From: a bacterium
Lineage (GTDB): Bacteria > Verrucomicrobiota > Kiritimatiellia > RFP12 > UBA1067
NCBI GenBank assembly: GCA_025360845.1
Contig: JANYBJ010000260.1
Location: forward strand, 1-57,242
Direction of reading: 5' to 3'
Length of the DNA stretch: 57,242 nucleotides
The stretch's first letter is position 1. Every line of letters starts with the position of its first letter. A model generated the notes under the pieces. The model was given only the letters and a program-made list of their open reading frames with translations. It searched no databases and was not told the DNA's origin. Shown here one piece after another: positions 32,151 through 40,106 of this stretch. The position numbers were made by a program, and so were the translations under genes.

Positions 32151-34927
32151 CGAAACGTACTTCCTACAACGAGCGGGCTTGGGCTGTGGATCTAATTAGT
32201 GAGATCAATCGGCTGTCTTCTGCGTGTACTCGTACAATTCAAATGGCCGGCGGCGAACGGGGTGTCTCCTCCCTGATGTCAGGCAGTGTACTCTTCCCTG
32301 ATGTTTTATTGTTTGGTGATCCTTCCCAAAGTGCCGTTTTACAGGGGTGGGAACTTAAAATGCCTGACACGCCGGTGACGGATGAGACACTGTTAGGAAA
32401 CGCGCAGGAAAAAGCTTGCCGTTTGGGACTGTCCTCATTTCTCGTTTGGAATGCTGTTGATGCTGTGTTGTACTGTGTTGAAAATGGAAAACGGTCGGTT
32501 GTGAAGTCATGGCGATGTGCCGGCATTTTTGCGCGCGAGGATGTCTTGCACAAACGCGCAGAGTGGGTTGAGGTATTGGCCACGATCATTAATGATCTGA
32601 ACGATTATTTTGAACGGGGTGAGTTGTCTTCAACAAAACCTCTTCCTTCGCAGTTGAATGATGTGGTTGCCGCGATTTTGGAAGAATATAGCGGAGTCTT
32701 GGCGGCTCACCTTTCTAAGGAAGAAAAGCGGTCAAGAGAGTGGCGGGCTGAAATTTCTGTGTGGTGGCGAGGCGTGAAAGCTGAGCATGGGAATCCCAAA
32801 GATGATGTCCGGTTTTCCATCTTGGCAAAAGAGATCCTCTTGCACTGGATTCACCGGTTTCTGTTTGCGCATTATTTGCAGCGCTTTTTTAAAGAGGCCG
32901 GGTGTGTAGACGACATCAATGAAGAATCGACTGTGCAAGATGCCGAGGCGATCTTTCAAATGATTTCGGCAAAACGTGATTTTGCCCAGGTTTTCCTCCC
33001 CCGTTCTGGGGCTGCTCTCTTGCCAAAGCACGTTTGGAGCGTATTGTTGTCGTTTAATGGCTTCCTAAAGGCAGTGCGACTGCCCTCGATTGATCAAAAG
33101 TTGTTTCAGGAAACGTTACAGTCTGTACGGCACGAGAGTCAGCGAAAAATTGCAGGACAGTTCTGTACGCCGCCGCTGCTTGCCGACTTGTTGGTGAAAT
33201 TGACGATAGACGATTTGAATACCCCTGTGCTTGATCCTTGTTGTGGAACCGGGACAATCGCACGGGCGGTGTTCGATTTCAAAGTTAAGAGCGGCATTAA
33301 ATCTACAGAGGCCGTTAAGACAACATGGGCATCTGACCGGTATGCAATGCCTTTACAGTTTGCAACGTTGGCACTTGCATCAGGCGATGCGCCTTTTGAG
33401 ACCTTGCGTATTTTCAAGCACGATGTAACGACCCTCAAAACAGGAGAAGTTGTTTCATTCGTGGATGCGAAAGACGGGAAGCGGTTTTCATTAGCATTGC
33501 CAACTTTCCCATGTGTCGTTCTCAACCCTCCGTTTGTCCGGTTTGAAGATTGGATGAAAGACGACACTTCAATTGTGGAGATTAATAGTTTTGTCACGTC
33601 TACAACAAGTGAGAGGATTGATTCTAAAGCCGATTACTTTGTGCCGATTATTCTTCATCTGTGGCGTTTGACCTCTGTAGGAGGACGGATTGGTGCAATC
33701 TTTTCTAACGCGTGGCTCGGTGCCGATTGGGGGTTGCCTTTTCGTCGTACGTTGAGAAAGTTTTTTGTTATTGAGACGGTTATCACATCGGGTGCGGGAA
33801 AGTGGTTTCAGAACGCGGATGTCGTTGCAAATATCGTTGTTCTCAAAAGAAGAAAAGTTATTGGAGCAGGATCGCCACGTGAATTGACTACCTTTGGTGT
33901 GACGTTGCAACCTTTGTCTGCTTGGACAAATGTGGAGACGACAATAATGGCGGATTTGGTCGCTATTTCAACGGCGTCTAGTGATGACGTTATCCGAGTC
34001 AACCGTTTGACTGCGGGTGAGTTAGTGCATTTTGACGAAGTAGGCCTTTGTTGGTCGGCGCACTTTTCAACTTTGAATTGGTTGACGCAAGTGGAGCCTT
34101 CGCTTGTTTCCGTTGCATCCTTATTTGATGTGAATCGTGGGGAAAGACGGGGATGGGACGCACTTTTCTTCCCTCCTAATGATGTAAAAATAGAACGGGA
34201 ATATTTACGTCCGGTTCTGAAAAGTGCAGTAGACGTTCAACAGCTTTTGGCGAAAGCAGGCGGGAAAGCATTCTGTTGTTCAGTTGCGGTTGAGGAACTG
34301 GAAGAAAAAGGACATTTAGGGGCTCTTTCGTGGATTAAGAAGTTTCAATTCGCAAAAAACGAGAAGGGTGTTGCGCTAACAGAATGTTTAGCACGAAACG
34401 GATTGCGTTGGTATGAAATGCGTCTGGATACAACAGCAGATTTGGCCGTTTCAATGAATCCGGACAAACGGCTCTTCTTTATGCGATTAAAACCGCGCGC
34501 ATTTGTTAATCAACGCTTAATACGATTAACCGCAAAAAACAGTTCAATAGATGTCGAGTTGAGCCATGCGTTACTTTGTTCACTTATTGGCTGTTTTTAT
34601 TTGGAGGCTCTCGGATTCGGTCGAGGGCTCGGTGTTCTTGACCTGAATTCAAGTAAGCTGTCGCGGCAGATGTTAATGTTGAACCCTTTTAAGGTTTCGA
34701 AAAAAAACCGTGACGAAATCCTTTTTGCATTTGGAGTGATGCAGAAACGTGATGTCAAGACGTTGGAAGAAGAGTTGGAATCTGCAGATCGTATGGCGTT
34801 TGAGAAAGCAGTCTTTGAGAGTTTCCGACTTTTGGCAATCATGCCTCGGGTGCAAGAATCTTTGCTCGAACTGCATCGGATTAGAGGAGTGGCTTGCAAG
34901 CAGAAAAACACGGGGAAGAAATCATGA
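32147..34927 (+). CDS. Type IIG-like restriction-modification enzyme (PD-ExK nuclease fused to N6-adenine methylase)
   Basis: A 926-residue protein. Residues about 40-105 carry a nuclease-type core FPDVLLF ... GWELK (Asp52, Glu69, Lys71) as in PD-(D/E)xK enzymes. A helical linker is followed by a gamma-class adenine methylase: GQFCTP (338-342), motif I DPCCGTGT (363-370) and motif IV NPPF (460-463). The remaining 450 residues would hold the target-recognition domain. Size and order fit Eco57I-like type IIG enzymes, which often have a separate partner methylase as here. AT-rich codon use suggests transfer. Its TGA overlaps the pheT ATG, so pheT translation is coupled to it. Confidence 0.82.
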   Translation: MTKRTSYNERAWAVDLISEINRLSSACTRTIQMAGGERGVSSLMSGSVLFPDVLLFGDPSQSAVLQGWELKMPDTPVTDETLLGNAQEKACRLGLSSFLVWNAVDAVLYCVENGKRSVVKSWRCAGIFAREDVLHKRAEWVEVLATIINDLNDYFERGELSSTKPLPSQLNDVVAAILEEYSGVLAAHLSKEEKRSREWRAEISVWWRGVKAEHGNPKDDVRFSILAKEILLHWIHRFLFAHYLQRFFKEAGCVDDINEESTVQDAEAIFQMISAKRDFAQVFLPRSGAALLPKHVWSVLLSFNGFLKAVRLPSIDQKLFQETLQSVRHESQRKIAGQFCTPPLLADLLVKLTIDDLNTPVLDPCCGTGTIARAVFDFKVKSGIKSTEAVKTTWASDRYAMPLQFATLALASGDAPFETLRIFKHDVTTLKTGEVVSFVDAKDGKRFSLALPTFPCVVLNPPFVRFEDWMKDDTSIVEINSFVTSTTSERIDSKADYFVPIILHLWRLTSVGGRIGAIFSNAWLGADWGLPFRRTLRKFFVIETVITSGAGKWFQNADVVANIVVLKRRKVIGAGSPRELTTFGVTLQPLSAWTNVETTIMADLVAISTASSDDVIRVNRLTAGELVHFDEVGLCWSAHFSTLNWLTQVEPSLVSVASLFDVNRGERRGWDALFFPPNDVKIEREYLRPVLKSAVDVQQLLAKAGGKAFCCSVAVEELEEKGHLGALSWIKKFQFAKNEKGVALTECLARNGLRWYEMRLDTTADLAVSMNPDKRLFFMRLKPRAFVNQRLIRLTAKNSSIDVELSHALLCSLIGCFYLEALGFGRGLGVLDLNSSKLSRQMLMLNPFKVSKKNRDEILFAFGVMQKRDVKTLEEELESADRMAFEKAVFESFRLLAIMPRVQESLLELHRIRGVACKQKNTGKKS

Positions 34928-37338
34928 AAGTACCTGTCAGTTGGTTGAACGAGTATGTGGACGTGTCGGACTTGTCGGTGAAGGAGCTGTCCGACAGGTT
35001 GACCTTTTCCGGTGTGGAGGTGGAGGGGATCGACGAGGTCGGCGTGACGCTCGACGATCACTTTGTGGTGGGCGAAGTGCTGACGAGCGAGGCACACCCG
35101 AACTCCGACCACCTGCACGTGTGCAAGGTGTCCGACGGGACGCAGGAGCTGCAGATCGTGTGCGGCGCGCCGAACTGCGCGGCGGGCCTCAAGGTGCCGC
35201 TGGCTAAGGTCGGCGCGGTCGTTCCCGAGGGCGGCTTCACGATCAAGCAGGCCAAGCTGCGCGGCGTGGCGTCGTTCGGCATGCTGTGTTCGGCGCGGGA
35301 GCTGAAGCTTTCCGAGGATCACGCGGGGCTCATGGTTCTCGACTCCGCACTCAAGACCGGCACCTTGATGCGCGACGTGTTGCCGCCTCCTGAGACCGTG
35401 CTCGACTTGGAGGTCACTTGGAACCGTCCCGACTGCCTGTCGATCATCGGCATCGCGCGCGAATTCGCGGCGATCCTGAAGCGTCCGCTGCGCTTGCCTG
35501 CGGTGGATTTTCCGGAGAGCGGCGAGCCGGTTGAACGTTTCGCGAAGGTGCGTGTCGAAGATCCGGTCAAGTGCCCGCGCTACACGGCGCGCGTGATGAC
35601 CGGGGTGAAGGACGGGCCTTCGCCCGCCTGGATGCGGCGCCGGCTGGAACTGTGCGGCGTGCGGGCGATCAGCCTGACGGTGGACGTGACCAACTACGTG
35701 ATGCTGGAGTACGGGCAACCGCTGCATGCGTTCGACTACCGCACGCTGGCGGAGCGCACGATCGTGGTGCGGTGCGCGAAAGCGGGCGAGAAGATCAAGA
35801 CGCTGGACGGCGTTGAACGCACGTTGGACGCGAGCATGCTGGTGATCGCCGACGCGGCGGCACCGAGCGCGGTGGCGGGAATCATGGGCGGCGCAGGCAG
35901 CGAGATCGCGGTCGGTACGGAGCATGTGCTCTTGGAGAGCGCCTTGTTTGAGCCGGCCTCGACCAAGTTCACGGCCACGAAACTGGGGCTTTCCACGGAG
36001 TCTTCGCGCCGGTATGAGCGCGGGGTTGATCCGGACTTGGCCGACTGGGCGAGCCGCCGGGCGGTGTCCCTGTTGGCGGAGTACGGTCAGGCAACGGTGG
36101 CCAAGGGCGTGATCGATGTGGACGCGCGCGGATTAAAGCATGGCGAGGTGACGCTGCGCTTCAAGCGGGCGCATGCGATGATCGGCGTCGCCTTGCCTGT
36201 GGACGCGATGGTTGGCATCCTGACGTCTCTGGGCCTTTCGGTTGTGAAGCGCGACGAAGCGACCGCCACGTTCAAAATTCCGTCGTTCCGGCTCGACCTG
36301 ACGCTGGAGGCGGATCTGATCGAAGAGATCGCACGGATGCACGGGCTGGACGCGATCCCGGATGTGATGCCGGAACTCACGGCGGTGTCGACGCTGGACG
36401 ACCGGCCGTTCTATGCGCGTGCGCGTTGCCGTCAGGTGTTGTTGGGCCTGGGCTTCTCCGAGGCGATGCACTACAGCTTCCTTGCCGCTCAAGAGTTGGA
36501 CGCGTTTGACACGAGCAGATCGGCACAGCGTGCGGTTTTGCCGAATCCGGTAAGCGCCGATTACGGTGTGCTGCGCGATTCGCTGTTGCCGCAACTGGCG
36601 GGCTCGCTGGGACGAAACGCCTCGCGTCAGGTTGAGTCCGCGGGCCTGTTCGAGATGGGCCGCGTGTTTTTCAAAGACGCGTCGGGCAAGCCGAATGAAG
36701 AGGAGCGCGTGTCGCTGGGACTGATGGGCCCCTTCGGACGTTCGGCGATCGACCGGCGGCGTGCGGTTTCGAACGAGGAGTCGCTGTTGTGGCTCAAGGG
36801 CGCTGTGGAGACGCTGGTGACGACGCTGCACGCGGGCAAGGTGGATTTCGTCCGCTGTGAGCACCCCGCCATGGAGCCCGGCTGGGCGGTGGAGATCGTC
36901 CTCAACGGGGAGAAGGTCGGGTGCATGGGCTTGGTTTCGGCGACCTTGCGCCACCACTGGCGGATGACCTCGCCGATGCCGTTGGCCGAACTGCGTCTGT
37001 CCCCTTTGCTGACAGGGGAGGCGGCGGTTAAGGCCGTCAGCCCCGTGCCTCAGTATCCGGCCGTGAGACGTGACATCGCGTTCGTTTCCGATGCCTCGGT
37101 GACGCACCGCGATGTGGTCGTGGCGGTCCGTAAAGCGGCCCCTCTGGAATTGACTGGAATCGAGCTTTTTGATATCTTCATGTCAAAAGAAATTGGCAAG
37201 GGAAGACGCAGTATGGGTTATACCCTTGAGTTCCGTTCACCGGACCGGACGCTGACCGATCAGGAGGTGAACGCGGCCTTTGCGAAAATCGTTCAGGCGC
37301 TGAAGGGCGAACTGAAAGTTGAGGTTCGAGAGGGCTGA
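34924..37338 (+). CDS. pheT: Phenylalanyl-tRNA synthetase beta subunit
   Basis: An 804-residue subunit of normal length. Parts seen: N-terminal MKVPVSWLNEYVD, the tRNA-binding OB fold (HPNSDHLHVCKVSDG, GAPNCAAGLKVPLAKVGA), B3/B4 editing region, B5 (NRPDCLSIIGIAREFAAI earlier; LDLTLEADLIEEIARMHG) and the C-terminal anticodon-binding fold (VPQYPAVRRDIAFV). ATG 34924 gives the standard N-terminus and overlaps the restriction gene stop by 4 bases. GGGGAAG within the last restriction-gene codons is the likely ribosome-binding site. Codon use returns to the high-GC style of pheS. Confidence 0.97.
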   Translation: MKVPVSWLNEYVDVSDLSVKELSDRLTFSGVEVEGIDEVGVTLDDHFVVGEVLTSEAHPNSDHLHVCKVSDGTQELQIVCGAPNCAAGLKVPLAKVGAVVPEGGFTIKQAKLRGVASFGMLCSARELKLSEDHAGLMVLDSALKTGTLMRDVLPPPETVLDLEVTWNRPDCLSIIGIAREFAAILKRPLRLPAVDFPESGEPVERFAKVRVEDPVKCPRYTARVMTGVKDGPSPAWMRRRLELCGVRAISLTVDVTNYVMLEYGQPLHAFDYRTLAERTIVVRCAKAGEKIKTLDGVERTLDASMLVIADAAAPSAVAGIMGGAGSEIAVGTEHVLLESALFEPASTKFTATKLGLSTESSRRYERGVDPDLADWASRRAVSLLAEYGQATVAKGVIDVDARGLKHGEVTLRFKRAHAMIGVALPVDAMVGILTSLGLSVVKRDEATATFKIPSFRLDLTLEADLIEEIARMHGLDAIPDVMPELTAVSTLDDRPFYARARCRQVLLGLGFSEAMHYSFLAAQELDAFDTSRSAQRAVLPNPVSADYGVLRDSLLPQLAGSLGRNASRQVESAGLFEMGRVFFKDASGKPNEEERVSLGLMGPFGRSAIDRRRAVSNEESLLWLKGAVETLVTTLHAGKVDFVRCEHPAMEPGWAVEIVLNGEKVGCMGLVSATLRHHWRMTSPMPLAELRLSPLLTGEAAVKAVSPVPQYPAVRRDIAFVSDASVTHRDVVVAVRKAAPLELTGIELFDIFMSKEIGKGRRSMGYTLEFRSPDRTLTDQEVNAAFAKIVQALKGELKVEVREG

Positions 37339-37401
37339 AATCGATTTTGTTCTTTGAAGCAGAGCCGGGAGTGCTGAGTGCCCGGCAGATAAACGAAGTG
37401 G

Positions 37402-37583
37402 GCCCTGCTTTGTACGCGGATAAGCAGAATTTCTCTGACCTTCAGTTTGCATTGGGAGTTTGAATGCGGCGTGCGATGGACATCTGCCTTCTTAGGCAGG
37501 AACCTGAAGCCCCCCGATTAGAGCACCCACCTCATTAGTGAGGTTTCAGAGATCCTGCAATACGGCAAAGTGGGGCTTTTTTT
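37402..37583 (+). ncRNA. ssrS: 6S-like RNA
   Basis: About 180 bases, the usual 6S size, with a self-closing terminal helix. GCCCTGCTTTG (37402-37412) pairs over 11 positions (two G-U) with CAAAGTGGGGC (37566-37576), followed by seven T that would end transcription. Inside, GCAG/CTGC and TCTCTGA/TCAGAGA continue the long irregular stem, and CACCCACCTC-ATTAG-TGAGGTTTCAGAGATCC resembles the 3' arm of 6S RNAs. The central part can open into a promoter-like bubble. 6S RNA binds sigma70 RNA polymerase. I assign it on structure and motif resemblance only. A separate small hairpin GCCGGG/CCCGGC (37364-37386) lies between pheT and this RNA. Confidence 0.75.
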
Positions 37584-37618
37584 GTTAAAGTTCAATACTG
37601 AATCTGGAAGCGGAGCCT

Positions 37619-38509
37619 ATGAAGCGTTTAACATCACTTGTTTTGGGGGCGTTGGTTGTTTCGATATCGGCGGTCCGGGCGGAGCTGCCGGACGTGACGG
37701 AGGCGGCGGTCGCGGAGTTGGGGACCACGCTCGGTACGCCGCAGATGAACGGATTCGTTTTCATCGATGGACGATATATCCCTCCGCCCTACACGGTGAC
37801 GCGGAAGGGAAACGGGATTTTCATCAACCGCATCCAGATTGAACAGCCGGCGCCTTGGCCGCGTGTCGCCGCGGAGCCTGCGGCGGGAGGCGCTGCTGTT
37901 TCCGCAAAGAAGTCGATTGATGCGGACGGCGACTTTGAGCAGGTCGGTGCCGCTTCAGAGAAGCCCAAGCCCGCAGCTCAAGCTGCTGAACCAGCCGCTG
38001 CCGAACCGGGTGTGGCCGAGCCCGTCAAACCGAAGACCGTCAAGAGCATCGACGATCTGTTCGATGACGACACGCCTGCGAAACCGGCACCTGCGGCCGA
38101 GGCCGTCACGCCGCCAGCACCGGTTGCGGTCGCACTGTCTCCCGAGGATCTCAAGCGTCAGAAAGAGGCGTTGGTCGCCAATCTCGAACGGTTGCGTAAA
38201 GGTTACGAGCAGGCGTTGATTCAGAACGAGTTCTTCTTTTTCGGTCAGCGCCATAACCGCGTGAACGGCAACTATGGTACGGCGCGCACGTTGATGGGTG
38301 TGCTGCCCAAAGTCTTGCGCAATGCGCAGTCGCCCCAGGATCTCATGAAAGGGCTGAATGAGGGAGGTGTGTATTTTATTGACCAGGGTATTTGTGCGGC
38401 TTTGTTCAAATTCAAGAACACCTTTCCGCTGCTCGAGGAACGCCTGAAAAAGATTCTGGAGGCGGAGGAACTCGATGCGCTGAAGCGCAAGCCGACCGCG
38501 CAATGGTAA
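37619..38509 (+). CDS. Secreted hypothetical protein with Ala/Pro linker
   Basis: A 296-residue exported protein of unknown function. A signal peptide (1-21, ending VRA) precedes a short conserved-looking beta segment (GFVFIDGRYIPPPYTVTRKGNG). Residues about 80-180 are an Ala/Pro/Glu/Lys-rich low-complexity linker, and a C-terminal helical domain (about 185-296) has QNEFFFFGQRHNRVNGNYG. The layout suggests two small domains joined by a flexible periplasmic linker. It starts a plus-strand run with the TrpR-like regulator and aminotransferase. Confidence 0.7.
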   Translation: MKRLTSLVLGALVVSISAVRAELPDVTEAAVAELGTTLGTPQMNGFVFIDGRYIPPPYTVTRKGNGIFINRIQIEQPAPWPRVAAEPAAGGAAVSAKKSIDADGDFEQVGAASEKPKPAAQAAEPAAAEPGVAEPVKPKTVKSIDDLFDDDTPAKPAPAAEAVTPPAPVAVALSPEDLKRQKEALVANLERLRKGYEQALIQNEFFFFGQRHNRVNGNYGTARTLMGVLPKVLRNAQSPQDLMKGLNEGGVYFIDQGICAALFKFKNTFPLLEERLKKILEAEELDALKRKPTAQW

Positions 38510-38566
38510 CGCACGTGAGCCGGGCGTGCCTGATGCCGCCTGGACGGTTCATGGGAGTGAGCTGAT

Positions 38567-38893
38567 ATGGTGCGCGTCAAGAATCATGTGGATGTGCAGG
38601 CTTTCGAGACCGTGGCCTCCGTGCTGTCGGCGATCAAATCGCCCGATGAGATGCGGCTGTTTCTCAAAGAACTGCTGACGCCCGGCGAGGTGCGCGACAT
38701 CACCTTGCGCTGGAAGCTGCTGGAGCTGCTGGCTGACGGCGTTTCACAACGCAAGATCGCGGAAGATCTGAAGATCAGCCTCTGCAAAATCACGCGCGGT
38801 TCGAAAATTCTGAAGCAAAAGGGCGCGGTGACGTCGCGGGTGCTCAAGACGCGCCGGCAGAATAGCGACACAGAGAAAGGTGAAGCGAGGTGA
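38567..38893 (+). CDS. TrpR/YerC-family DNA-binding protein
   Basis: A 108-residue all-helical protein with the Trp-repressor-like core: FLKELLTPGEVRDITLRWKLLELLADGVSQRKIAEDLKIS and KITRGSKILK. The helix-turn-helix is GVSQRKIAEDLKISLCKITRG. Family members are dimeric repressors (TrpR) or YerC-type regulators of unknown ligand. It is 4 bases upstream of an aminotransferase gene, so amino-acid-responsive control of this run is plausible. GGGAGTGA lies before ATG 38567. Confidence 0.82.
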   Translation: MVRVKNHVDVQAFETVASVLSAIKSPDEMRLFLKELLTPGEVRDITLRWKLLELLADGVSQRKIAEDLKISLCKITRGSKILKQKGAVTSRVLKTRRQNSDTEKGEAR

Positions 38894-38897
38894 GTAA

Positions 38898-40091
38898 ATG
38901 AGAGTGATTGCGAGCCAGGTGCAGGCACAGATGGCGAACGCTTCGTGGATCCGCAAGATGTTTGAGAAAGGCGCGGAGCTGAAAAAGCAGTTCGGCGCCG
39001 AGAATGTGTGCGATTTCAGTCTGGGCAACCCGGACATCCCGCCACCTCCGCGCACACGGGAGGTTCTGATGTCACTGGCGGACAGCGCGGCTCAACCGCT
39101 GGGCCTGGGCTATTGTCCGAATGCGGGGCTCCCGGCGTTCCGTGAGGCGCTGGCGGTATTTTTGTCCGCGCAGCAGCACGCGCCGGTGAAGGCCGCGCAG
39201 GTGGTGGTCACCTGCGGGGCAGCGGGAGCGCTGACGTCTTTCTTCCGTGCGGTTCTGGAGCCAGGCGACGAGGTGCTGTGTCCTGCGCCGTATTTCGTTG
39301 AGTACGGCGCGTATTGCGGCCACTTCGGGGGTGTGCTCAAGCCGGTGCCTGCGTTGCCTCCCGATTTCCAGCCGGACCTGGCCTCGATGGAGGCTGCGGT
39401 CACCGACAAGACGCGTGTGATCATCATCAACTCGCCGAACAACCCGACCGGCTGCATCTATAGTCAGGCGACGCTGTCCCGGCTGGGTGCGCTGGTGGAC
39501 CGCGTGAACGTGGGCCGCGGGCGGGCGTTGTTTCTGGTGAGTGACGAGCCCTACCGTTTTCTTGCCTACGACGGCGCGGTCGTGCCGCCGATCTTGCCGC
39601 TCTCGCCGTTTACGCTGGTGCTGGGTTCATTTTCCAAGAGTCTTTCGCTGGCGGGTGAGCGTGTCGGTTACATCGCCGCAAACCCCCAGATGCCGGAGGT
39701 CGATTTGCTGATGAATGCGGTCACGATGACCAATCGCACGTTGGGTTTTGTGAACGCGCCCGTGCTCGGCCAGCGGTTGGCAATGGCGCTGTTGAACGAA
39801 GGCGTGGACCTGTCGGTATATGACCGGCGGCGCCGGTCGATGGCGAAGGTGCTGGCGGAGGCGGGCATACGGTTCGCGATGCCGCAGGGAGCTTTTTACT
39901 TTTTCCCGGAAGCGCCGGGCGGCGATGATCAGGCGTTCGTGAGGGCGTTGCTCGCCCAGAACGTGCTGGCGGTTCCGGGGTCGGGTTTCGGGTACCCGGG
40001 TTATTTCCGTTTGAGTTTCAGTGTGGACGAGGCTGTGATCGCGCGGTCGGCGGCTGGTTTCAAGGCCGCGGTGGGCTTGCTTCAGCACTAG
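38898..40091 (+). CDS. PLP-dependent aminotransferase, class I/II
   Basis: A 397-residue fold-type I enzyme. Features are GNPDIPPPP, the PLP phosphate region GAAGALTSFF, NSPNNPTGCIYS, DEPYRFLAYDG (Asp and Tyr binding the cofactor), SFSKSLSLAGERVGY with the Schiff-base Lys, and a C-terminal FRLSFSV with the carboxylate-binding Arg. It most resembles aspartate/aromatic aminotransferases of subgroup I; the substrate is not fixed by sequence. The TrpR-like regulator gene lies 4 bases before it. Confidence 0.9.
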   Translation: MRVIASQVQAQMANASWIRKMFEKGAELKKQFGAENVCDFSLGNPDIPPPPRTREVLMSLADSAAQPLGLGYCPNAGLPAFREALAVFLSAQQHAPVKAAQVVVTCGAAGALTSFFRAVLEPGDEVLCPAPYFVEYGAYCGHFGGVLKPVPALPPDFQPDLASMEAAVTDKTRVIIINSPNNPTGCIYSQATLSRLGALVDRVNVGRGRALFLVSDEPYRFLAYDGAVVPPILPLSPFTLVLGSFSKSLSLAGERVGYIAANPQMPEVDLLMNAVTMTNRTLGFVNAPVLGQRLAMALLNEGVDLSVYDRRRRSMAKVLAEAGIRFAMPQGAFYFFPEAPGGDDQAFVRALLAQNVLAVPGSGFGYPGYFRLSFSVDEAVIARSAAGFKAAVGLLQH

Positions 40092-40106
40092 CAAGAGGCG
40101 GTGGCT

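Noticed and set aside
37364..37583. T-box or attenuator controlling phenylalanyl-tRNA synthetase genes
   Set aside because: It lies downstream of pheT, not upstream, and lacks the T-box core; the folding fits 6S RNA better.
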